A stretch of 17,896 bases of DNA, taken from positions 1 to 17,896 of the forward strand of contig JANXSC010000582.1 of NCBI GenBank assembly GCA_025352845.1. Direction: 5' to 3'. The translations under genes and the position numbers were made by a program. The notes below the pieces were generated by a model that saw nothing but the letters and a program-made list of their open reading frames with translations, was not told the DNA's origin and did no database searches. Source of the stretch: Opitutaceae bacterium (GTDB lineage Bacteria; Verrucomicrobiota; Verrucomicrobiia; Opitutales; Opitutaceae). The stretch's first letter is position 1, and every line of letters begins with the position of its first letter. Of the stretch, positions 7,059 to 14,362 are shown piece after piece.

Positions 7059-9194
7059 ATGAAATCCTCTCTCCGTTTTTCGCGCCTTTTTGTGTTTTTT
7101 GTGGCTATTCCTTCTGTGGTTTTTTCTGCCACCGATCCCGCGGCCATCGTCCCCGCCACCGCGCCCCGCACGCTCGTCCGCGCCAGCCAGCTCGACGCGT
7201 TCCGCGCCTACTGCACCACCGGCCCCGGCGCGAAACCGTTCGCCAAACTCCGCGCCGATCTTGACGCCAAATACCTCGCGCTCCCGTTCCCCGCCGAGCC
7301 GATCACCTACGGCGATCCGTCGCCCTCGAAACGCGATTCTGCCAAAGCCGACAAGTGGCGCGACGTGCAGGATGCCTGTGGTATCGTCACCGGCGTCGCC
7401 GAGGCCGCCGCGCTTTGCTGGGTCGTCACCGGCGAGGAAAAATATTTCGCGAAGGCCAAGGCGTTTCTCCTCGCCGCCTGCGCGTGGCATTTCGATCCAG
7501 ATTGGAAATCCGGCGCTGTCGTCGGCGCGACCGACATCACCTACAACGACGAAGGCCACTTCCGCCTCTGGCGCAAACTCCCGCTCGTTTACGACCAGCT
7601 CCGCGCGCGGCTCACATCCGCCGAGAAAAAAATCGTCCTCGACCATTTCCGTGAACGCGGCCGCCGCTCCGCCGCGTGGATCGAGAAGCAGGGCGACATC
7701 GCCCACGTCGTCCGTAACTCCGCGCAATCCGATCTGTCGTCGCACCCGATCCGTTTCATGCCGATGACGGGCCTCGCCGGCCTCGCGCTCTGGGACGATC
7801 TCCCCGAGGCGCGCGAATGGTGGGCCTACGTCTACAAATTTTACCGCGATCAATTTTCACCGTGGGGCGGCGACGATGGCGGCTGGGCCGAGGGCTCCGC
7901 CTACTGGCGCGGCACGATCGAGCACGCCGCGTTTCAAGACACGCTTCTCTCGCTCGGCGATCCGATCGCCTACGCCTCCGCGTTCTGGAAAAACTCGCCC
8001 TACTTCTGCCTCTACAACGTGCAGCCCTACCGCACCACGACGTTTGGCGACGCCGCCAACGCCGGCCACTTCAACCTCGAACCCGCCACCGCCGACTACT
8101 TCGAGCACCTCGCGCGCGTGCAGCAAAACGGTTTCTTCCGCAGCTACGCCGCGCTCTGCACCGACACCCGTCCGTCGCCACTCAACAAGGGCCTCACCGA
8201 TCTCGACCGTGGCTATCCCACCGCCGCCGAATTCCTCATCCGCAATTTCATCGCGCGCGACCTCCCACTCCCGCCCGCGCGTGCGCTCACGGAGTTGCCC
8301 AACCAAAAATTCTTCCGCGACGTCGGCTGGGTTTCGCTGCACAGCGCGCTCGGCCGCCCCGACAACGACATCCACGTCACGTTCAAGGCGTCGCCCTATG
8401 GCTCGCTCAGCCACAGCCACGCCGATCAAAATGCTTTCATCCTGAACGCCTATGGCGAGAGCCTCGCCATCAACTCCGCCTACCGCGAATTCCACAACTC
8501 CCCGCATCACGATCAGTGGACGCGCCAGACGAAATCGAAAAACCTCCTGCTGCTCGACGGCGTCGGCCAGCTCCCAAAATCGAAAAAATCCACCGGCACG
8601 ATCACGCGCTACGAGGAACACCCGCACTACGTCTGGACAACCGGTGACGCCACCGTCGCCTACGCCGCCGCCCAAAAAGATAAAGGCAACGTCCGCCGCG
8701 TGACCCGCGATCTCGTGTTTATCGATTCGCGCTACGTCGTCCTCCGCGACCGCGTCGAACTCGCCACGCCCGCGAAACTCTCGTGGCTCCTCCACGCCGA
8801 AAAGCATCTCGCGTGGGACAACGCACACGCCACCGCCACCATCCTCGGCCTCGCCGGCAAAGCCACCCTCACCGCGCAAATCATCTCCCCCGGCACCGAG
8901 TGGCGCGCGAGCGTGACCGACAAATTCCTCGTGCCCATCGATCCGAAATACGCCAAGCCCAACGCCTCCGATCCCTTCATCACGGGCGCGTGGCACGATC
9001 AGGCGCACCTGACTGCGGAATCGGCCACGGCCGCGGGCGATTTCACCGTTTACGCGGTGCTCTGGCCCGAGCGCGGTGCGCAATCGCGCACCGCGCACGC
9101 CTCGCTCAAGAGTCCAGACACGCTGATGATCGAACGTCCCGACGGCAAAACCGATGTGCTGACGCTCAGCGACGCATCCCTCGTGCTCAAGTAG
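7059..9194 (+). CDS. Secreted heparinase II/III-family protein (polysaccharide lyase-like)
   Basis: A 711-residue exported protein. A signal peptide (residues 1-24, MKSSLRFSRLFVFFVAIPSV then VFSA) precedes an alpha-helical toroid domain (about 40-400) resembling the DUF4962 type, with DGGWAEGSAYW (273-283) containing candidate Tyr282. The heparinase II/III-like beta-sandwich part follows (about 415-700), with the hallmark GSLSHSHADQNAF (448-460; His452 and His454 expected at the metal or catalytic site) and HHDQWTRQTKSKN then LLLLDGVGQ (483-504). Relatives cut uronate-containing polysaccharides such as heparin, heparan sulfate or alginate by beta-elimination; which one applies here cannot be read. 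The location is periplasmic or surface. It closes the + strand carbohydrate locus and would supply the sugars taken up by the receptor and symporter. No Shine-Dalgarno sequence is present; a REP pair ends 8 bp before the ATG. Confidence 0.82.
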   Translation: MKSSLRFSRLFVFFVAIPSVVFSATDPAAIVPATAPRTLVRASQLDAFRAYCTTGPGAKPFAKLRADLDAKYLALPFPAEPITYGDPSPSKRDSAKADKWRDVQDACGIVTGVAEAAALCWVVTGEEKYFAKAKAFLLAACAWHFDPDWKSGAVVGATDITYNDEGHFRLWRKLPLVYDQLRARLTSAEKKIVLDHFRERGRRSAAWIEKQGDIAHVVRNSAQSDLSSHPIRFMPMTGLAGLALWDDLPEAREWWAYVYKFYRDQFSPWGGDDGGWAEGSAYWRGTIEHAAFQDTLLSLGDPIAYASAFWKNSPYFCLYNVQPYRTTTFGDAANAGHFNLEPATADYFEHLARVQQNGFFRSYAALCTDTRPSPLNKGLTDLDRGYPTAAEFLIRNFIARDLPLPPARALTELPNQKFFRDVGWVSLHSALGRPDNDIHVTFKASPYGSLSHSHADQNAFILNAYGESLAINSAYREFHNSPHHDQWTRQTKSKNLLLLDGVGQLPKSKKSTGTITRYEEHPHYVWTTGDATVAYAAAQKDKGNVRRVTRDLVFIDSRYVVLRDRVELATPAKLSWLLHAEKHLAWDNAHATATILGLAGKATLTAQIISPGTEWRASVTDKFLVPIDPKYAKPNASDPFITGAWHDQAHLTAESATAAGDFTVYAVLWPERGAQSRTAHASLKSPDTLMIERPDGKTDVLTLSDASLVLK
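7068..7125. repeat. Low-complexity T-rich repeat encoding the signal peptide
   Basis: This stretch contains CGCCTTTTTGTGTTTTTTGT followed by GGCTATTCCTTCTGTGG. It is strongly T-rich on the + strand and far from the local composition. The minus strand reads as a run of CACAAAAA-type units after AATAGCCAC, like the ACAAAGAACACAAAG-type intergenic repeats seen in many Verrucomicrobiota and other bacterial genomes (from memory, not searched). Here it is in frame and supplies the hydrophobic core FVFFVAIPSVVF of the signal peptide. The repeat identity is inferred. Confidence 0.4.
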
Positions 9195-9270
9195 TCGCTA
9201 CCGCGGCAATGCGCCGCGCTTGCCTTGGCCGTGAGGCCGATGGCATCATGACCCTGAGCACCGCTCAACC

Positions 9271-12200
9271 ATGGTCCCACTGATCATTTTGCTTCTCGTG
9301 CTGGTGTTGGTGGTGTTTCCGATCTGGGCTGTCGTGCGGATTATCGCGCTGGGCCGGGAAAACGACGCGCTCGCCTCGAAGCTCGCCGACCTTGAACGCG
9401 AGTTGCATATTGAGCGCGATCAACGTCACACGGACACGGCGCGCGTTGCCCCATTCGCCGCACTGCCGGCGATGCCACCCCCGGTGTCCCCACCGCCGAT
9501 TCCAGTTCCGCTTCCTCCCGCGATCATCGCGCCTCCAGTGGCCGCAACACCCCTGCCGCCTGAAGTAGGGCAGGTCTCAGACCTGCCCCGCTCCCCACCG
9601 CCGCTCCCCAACACTCCACCGCCGTTCGTCCCAGCGGAACTGGAAACAAAATCGGAACCGTCTCCGACACCCCAGCCGCTGCCACCGACCCGCCCGGCGA
9701 TCAACTGGGAGCAGTTCATGGGGGCGAAACTCTTCGCGTGGCTCGGCGGGCTCGCGGGGTTTCTCGCCGCGGCGTTCTTCGTCAAATACTCATTCGAGCA
9801 CAACCTGATCCCGCCCGAGGTCCGCGTCGCGATCGGTTATCTCTTCGCCCTCGGGCTCGTCGTGGGCGGGCTGAAAATCCCGCGCGAGCGCTACGATGTC
9901 ACGGCGCAGACGCTCATCGCGACGGGCATCGTCTCGCTCTACGGCGTCACCTTCGCGTGCAACGCGCACTACCACTTCCCGTTCTTCGGGCTCGTGCCGA
10001 CGTTTCTCCTGATGTCGCTGATCACCGCCACCGCCTTCCTGCTCGCGGTGCGGCTCGAGGCGCGCGTGATCGCGGTGCTCGGCATCCTCGGCGGTTTCCT
10101 CACGCCGATCCTGCTCTCGACCGGCGTGGACAATCCGGGCGACCTCTTCGGCTACCTCGCGCTGCTTGACGTCGGCCTGATCGCGGTGGCGCTGCACCGG
10201 CGCTGGAATTTTCTGCTGCCGCTCGGCGCGGGCGGCACGATTTTCATGCAACTCGCGTGGGCGGAAAAATTTCTCACCGCCGCGAAGGCCCCGACCGCGA
10301 TGGTCGTGTGCCTCGCGTTCTGCGCGCTGTTTCTCGCGGCGTATTTCGTCGCGCGGCGGCTGGGCCGTAGCGCGGTCAGCCTGACCGCGACTCCGGGCAT
10401 GCACGGTCAGGCTGACCGTGCTACGACTGCCAACGCGCCGTGCGTCCCGCTCGCGTTTCGCGTTTGCGCGGTGGCGTTTCCCGTAGTGGCGTTGCTCTTC
10501 GCCACCCGCTTCCTCGGCTACGGTTCGGTGTCCGCCCAACCCGGCCTGCTCTTCGCCTTCATCTTCGCCGCCGATCTCTGTCTGCTGGCGCTCGCGTGGT
10601 GCGATGAGGAACTGCCCAAGCTCCATCTCGGGGCCGGCCTCGCGGTTTTCGCCCTGCTCGCCGCGTGGACTGACGCTCACCTCACCGCGACTCTACTGCC
10701 GTGGGCGCTTACGTTTTACCTGCTGCACGCGGTGCTACACACGGCGTTTCCCTTGGTGTTGGAACGTCACAAACCGGGCGCAGCGCCGACATTCTGGAGC
10801 CAGTTATTTCCCCCGCTCGCGCTGCTTCTCATGGTCGGGCCTCTCCTGAAACTCGACGGTGTCTCGCTCGCATTCTGGCCGTGCGTGCTGCTCATCGACC
10901 TGATCGCCATCGGGCTCGCGTTGGTCACGGCCTCGCTGGTCGGCGTCGCGATTGTGCTCGTGCTCACGCTCGGCGCCACCGGGCTGTGGATTTTCCGCGG
11001 CACGGTCACCGCGGGTGCCTCCACAGAATTCCTGTTCGTCGTCGGCGGATTCGCGGTAATCTTTTTTGCGGCGGGCATGTTTCTCTCGCGCCGGCTCGGC
11101 TCGCGGCTCGCCGTCGGTATGGAAAAAACCACCGCGATCTTCGGCGATGCCCGCGCGCAGATTCCGGCGTTTTCCGCGCTGCTGCCGTTTTTGCTGCTCG
11201 TGATGATGACGCAGCGCCTGCCACTCGCAAATCCCTCGCCGGTCTTCGGCCTCGCGCTGCTGCTCATCGTGCTGACGCTCGGCCTCACGCGCCTGCTCGC
11301 GATCGCGTGGCTGCCGGCGTGCGCGCTCGCCGGCGTGGCCGCGCTGGAATACGCGTGGCGCGCCCGGCACCTGCTTAACGCCGAACCGGCGCTCGCGCTC
11401 GGTTGGTTTGTGGGTTTCTACGCGGTGTTCGCGCTCTTTCCGTTTCTGTTTCGCTCGCGCTTCGCGGCGCTCACCGGACCGTGGGCGGTCGCCGCGCTCG
11501 CGGGCGTGGTGCAGTTTCCCCTCGTCTATCAACTGATCGAACGCTGGCAGCCGAACGACTTCATGGGCGTGCTGCCCGCGCTATTTGCGCTGCCGCCGCT
11601 CGTGAGCCTCATCGCGATTCTGCGCGGACGGACGGCCGACGAGCACGCGCGCCTCAACCAGCTCGCGTGGTTCGCTGGCGTGGCGTTGTTTTTCGTCACG
11701 CTGATTTTCCCGATTCAATTCGAGCGCCAGTGGATCACGGTGGGCTGGGCGCTGGAGGGCGCGGCCTTGCTCTGGCTCTTCCATCGCGTGCCGCACCCGG
11801 CGCTGCGGGCGACCGGCGTGGTGCTGCTCGCCGCGGCGTTTGCGCGGCTCGCGCTCAACACCGAGGTGCTCGGCTACCACCCGCGCGGCGCCGCGATCTT
11901 CAACTGGTATCTCTACACCTATGGAATCGTCGCCGCGTGCCTTTTCGCCGGGGCGCGGCTGCTCGCCCCGCCGCGCGACCGCACGCTCGGCATCAACGCC
12001 CCCGCGCTCCTCGCCACGCTCGGCACCGTGCTCACGTTCCTCCTCCTCAACCTCGAGATCGCCGATTTCTTCGGCGCGCCCGGCACCCGCACGCTCACGT
12101 TTGAATTCTCCGGCAACTTCGCGCGCGACATGACCTACACCATCGCGTGGGCGCTCTTCGCGCTCGGACTCTTGCTCGTGAGCTTCGCGAAGAAAATCCG

Positions 12201-12393
12201 CGCCGGCCGTCATGCCGCGCTCGCGCTCCTCGGCGTGGCGCTGCTAAAACTCTTCTTCCACGACCTCGCGCACCTCGAGGCACTCTACCGCATCGGCGCG
12301 CTCCTCGCCGTCGCCGTCATCGCGATCCTCGCCTCGTTCGCCTACCAGCGTTTTCTGCCCGGCCATGATAAAAAATCTTCCGATCAACCTTGA
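9271..12393 (+). CDS. Large multi-pass membrane protein, DUF2339 family
   Basis: A 1040-residue inner-membrane protein. One N-terminal membrane helix (2-26) is followed by a short predicted coiled coil (ENDALASKLADLEREL, about 30-50) and a proline-rich linker (about 60-145). The family core then begins at INWEQFMGAKLFAWLGGLAG (about 149) and continues with some 25 or more hydrophobic helices to the end. This layout, a coiled coil and Pro-rich linker before WE-x(2)-G-x-K-L-hydrophobic, is typical of DUF2339 proteins, whose function is not established. Two REP insertions are read in frame: VGQVSDLP in the linker (99-106) and about 20 residues around RSAVSLTATPGMHGQADRAT in a loop between helices. 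The ATG at 9271 has no Shine-Dalgarno sequence; the 76-bp gap before it holds small GC-rich palindromes but no clear terminator. The 3' end overlaps the next gene by 29 bp. Confidence 0.85.
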   Translation: MVPLIILLLVLVLVVFPIWAVVRIIALGRENDALASKLADLERELHIERDQRHTDTARVAPFAALPAMPPPVSPPPIPVPLPPAIIAPPVAATPLPPEVGQVSDLPRSPPPLPNTPPPFVPAELETKSEPSPTPQPLPPTRPAINWEQFMGAKLFAWLGGLAGFLAAAFFVKYSFEHNLIPPEVRVAIGYLFALGLVVGGLKIPRERYDVTAQTLIATGIVSLYGVTFACNAHYHFPFFGLVPTFLLMSLITATAFLLAVRLEARVIAVLGILGGFLTPILLSTGVDNPGDLFGYLALLDVGLIAVALHRRWNFLLPLGAGGTIFMQLAWAEKFLTAAKAPTAMVVCLAFCALFLAAYFVARRLGRSAVSLTATPGMHGQADRATTANAPCVPLAFRVCAVAFPVVALLFATRFLGYGSVSAQPGLLFAFIFAADLCLLALAWCDEELPKLHLGAGLAVFALLAAWTDAHLTATLLPWALTFYLLHAVLHTAFPLVLERHKPGAAPTFWSQLFPPLALLLMVGPLLKLDGVSLAFWPCVLLIDLIAIGLALVTASLVGVAIVLVLTLGATGLWIFRGTVTAGASTEFLFVVGGFAVIFFAAGMFLSRRLGSRLAVGMEKTTAIFGDARAQIPAFSALLPFLLLVMMTQRLPLANPSPVFGLALLLIVLTLGLTRLLAIAWLPACALAGVAALEYAWRARHLLNAEPALALGWFVGFYAVFALFPFLFRSRFAALTGPWAVAALAGVVQFPLVYQLIERWQPNDFMGVLPALFALPPLVSLIAILRGRTADEHARLNQLAWFAGVALFFVTLIFPIQFERQWITVGWALEGAALLWLFHRVPHPALRATGVVLLAAAFARLALNTEVLGYHPRGAAIFNWYLYTYGIVAACLFAGARLLAPPRDRTLGINAPALLATLGTVLTFLLLNLEIADFFGAPGTRTLTFEFSGNFARDMTYTIAWALFALGLLLVSFAKKIRAGRHAALALLGVALLKLFFHDLAHLEALYRIGALLAVAVIAILASFAYQRFLPGHDKKSSDQP
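9565..9588 (+). repeat. Single GTAG-headed REP palindrome inside the DUF2339 gene
   Basis: After GTA comes a perfect hairpin, GGGCAGGTCT-C-AGACCTGCCC (9568-9588), with a one-base loop. The element is 24 bp, 8 codons, read in frame as VGQVSDLP in the proline-rich linker. The flanking linker is built of Pro, Val, Ala and Ser, so this octapeptide stands out. No inverted partner is visible. Confidence 0.75.
10367..10424. repeat. GTAG-headed inverted REP pair inside the DUF2339 gene
   Basis: The left arm (10367-10389) starts GTAGCGCGGTCAGCCTGACC and the right arm (10402-10424) is its inverse, ending GACCGTGCTAC; 21 of 23 positions agree. The left arm itself is the perfect palindrome CGCGGTCAG-C-CTGACCGCG. 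It is translated as a Ser/Thr/Ala/Gly-rich loop after the helix ending YFVARRLG (about residues 366-385). At 58 bp the pair alone is not a multiple of three, so some flanking bases must have been gained or lost with it. Confidence 0.85.
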
Positions 12394-14362
12394 TCGCCGC
12401 GCCAGCGTGGCGGCGCTTGCGTGCGCGTGGTTCGTGGCGGCGCTCGCGCCCGCACCGCTGCACGCGCTCGAACCCGGCGAATGGAAAAACCGCCAGACGC
12501 TGCGCGTCGATGCGCCGGGGATCGTGACCTTCGCGGTTCCACCCGAGACCCTCGACGCCGCGCGCCCCGACCACGGCGATCTCCGCCTGCTGGATCCGGC
12601 GGGGCGCGAGTTGGCCTTCGGGCTGACCCAACTGACGCCACCGGTGGCGCGGCGATCGCGCGCGAAATCGTTTCGCACCTCGCTCACCGCGACGACGACC
12701 GAAATCCTCATCGAGACCGATGACGCTACCGCCTCCGCCCTCACGCTCGAAACGCCCGCGCCCGATTTTCTCAAGCGTGCCCGCATCGAAACCTCCACCG
12801 ACGGCGACACGTGGCGGCTCGCCGCGGATGGCGTGCCGCTGTTCCGGCAATTCGGCGCCGAGCAGCTCACGGTGCGCGCCGGCGCGGCGTTTGTCCGCAT
12901 CATGCTTGATGACTCACGCTCGCGACCGGTGCCGTTTACCGGAGCGACCGCGCTGCCACGCGCGGCCACTCCGCCCGTCATGTTGCCGCTCGGCGTGCGC
13001 ATTGCGCAGCGCGACGAGTTCACCGGAGAAACGGTGCTCACGCTCAATCTGGACACCGCTCACGTGCCGCTCGATGCACTGGAGTTTTTCACACCCGAGC
13101 GCCTCTACACGCGGCGCGTCACCGTGGGAGTCCGCGAACTTGGCGAAGGCAACGCGGTCGAGCGCACCGTCGCCAGCGGAACGATTTATCAGGTCGCGTT
13201 CGACGGCGATGGGCGCGCGCAGCACTCCCGCGTCGCACTCGGTTTTGCGTCACCCTCGCGGGAATTGATCGTGCATATCGCGAACGGTGACAGCCCGCCG
13301 CTCGCAATCACGGAGGTGCGCGCGACCCGCCACGAAATGCGCTGCCACTTCGACGCCGCCACCGCCGGTGCCTACACGATCCTCACCGGTCACGAACGAG
13401 TGAACCCGCCGCGCTACGATGTCTCTACGCTGCGTCCGGGTGCCGACGTGCTGACCACCGCGCTCACGCCCGGTCCACTCACACCCAATCCCGGCTACCG
13501 CCCGCCCGAAACCCTGCCCGGCACGACGCTCCTCGGCGCCGCGATCGATCCCGCGCCGTGGCGTTTTCGCAAAGCCGTCCAAGTCACGACCGCCGGCGTG
13601 CAACAACTCGAACTCGATCTCGACGTGCTCGTGCGCGCGCAATCGGCCTTCGGCGATTTGCGGCTCGTGCGCGACGGCGCGCAGGTGCCCTACCTGCTCG
13701 AACGGCCCGCGCTCTCGCGTTCGCTCGATCTCACACTTAAGCCCGCCAACGACCCGCAACGCCCGCGCGCGAGCCGCTGGGAGATCACGCTGCCGCAGGC
13801 CGGGCTCCCGCTCACGCGGCTCACACTCGCGTCACCGATGGCGCTGTTTCAACGCCATGTGCGCGTATCCGAAACCATAACCGACGACCGCGGCAACCGC
13901 CACGACCGCACGCTGGCGAACGCCGAATGGAGTCACACGCCGGGCGAGGCGAAGCCGCTCACACTTTCGTTCAACACTCCGCCGACCACCGCCGCGCTAC
14001 TCGTGGAAACCGACAACGGCGACAATCCGCCCATCGCGCTCGGCAGCGCGACCGCCACGCACGGGATCGCGCGCCTGCTCTTCAAGACCGATGCCGCACC
14101 GGTCGCACTCTACTATGGCAACACGCAGGCCGCGTCACCGCGCTACGATCTCGCGCTCGTGGCCGGGCAAATCCTTGCCGCGCAAAAGATCGTCGCCACC
14201 CTCGGGCCCGAGGAGAAATCGCGGCCCGACGGCTGGGCCAAGACCGCGCTGGCCGGCACGAGCGGCGGCGTGCTGTTTTGGGGCGTGCTCGCGCTCGTCG
14301 TGATCGTGTTGCTCGTGGTGGTCGCTAAACTCCTGCCAAAACCGACGACGACGTCAGCCTGA
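12365..14362 (+). CDS. Exported single-anchor protein, DUF3999-like
   Basis: A 665-residue protein with an N-terminal signal sequence (VAALACAWFVAALAPAPLHA, cleavage near residue 35) and one C-terminal membrane helix (GGVLFWGVLALVVIVLLVVV, about 635-656) followed by a short tail, so the bulk is predicted to be periplasmic and anchored. The mature start EPGEWKNRQTLRVDAPG and the block GDLRLLDPAGRELAFGL resemble DUF3999 proteins, which are often next to DUF2339 genes; the function is unknown. The beta-rich pattern appears twice: the first unit begins near residue 35 and a second near 396 (PAPWRFRKAVQVTTAG, then FGDLRLVRDGAQVPYLLE), which suggests internal duplication. The start overlaps the DUF2339 gene by 29 bp, indicating cotranscription and a shared role in the envelope. 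The stop overlaps the end of the opposite-strand gene. Confidence 0.7.
   Translation: MIKNLPINLDRRASVAALACAWFVAALAPAPLHALEPGEWKNRQTLRVDAPGIVTFAVPPETLDAARPDHGDLRLLDPAGRELAFGLTQLTPPVARRSRAKSFRTSLTATTTEILIETDDATASALTLETPAPDFLKRARIETSTDGDTWRLAADGVPLFRQFGAEQLTVRAGAAFVRIMLDDSRSRPVPFTGATALPRAATPPVMLPLGVRIAQRDEFTGETVLTLNLDTAHVPLDALEFFTPERLYTRRVTVGVRELGEGNAVERTVASGTIYQVAFDGDGRAQHSRVALGFASPSRELIVHIANGDSPPLAITEVRATRHEMRCHFDAATAGAYTILTGHERVNPPRYDVSTLRPGADVLTTALTPGPLTPNPGYRPPETLPGTTLLGAAIDPAPWRFRKAVQVTTAGVQQLELDLDVLVRAQSAFGDLRLVRDGAQVPYLLERPALSRSLDLTLKPANDPQRPRASRWEITLPQAGLPLTRLTLASPMALFQRHVRVSETITDDRGNRHDRTLANAEWSHTPGEAKPLTLSFNTPPTTAALLVETDNGDNPPIALGSATATHGIARLLFKTDAAPVALYYGNTQAASPRYDLALVAGQILAAQKIVATLGPEEKSRPDGWAKTALAGTSGGVLFWGVLALVVIVLLVVVAKLLPKPTTTSA

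Noticed and set aside
7059..9194. Possible loss of a metal-binding Asp in the heparinase-like protein (LAINS at 469-473)
   Set aside because: Heparinase II has an Asp near here, but relatives of the present subgroup vary at this place as far as I recall, so no inactivation is claimed.
9191..9201. GTAG-TCG-CTAC at the stop of the heparinase-like gene, followed by small GC palindromes up to 9270
   Set aside because: It looks like the outer ends of a REP pair without its body, but it is too short to distinguish from chance; no terminator T-run either.
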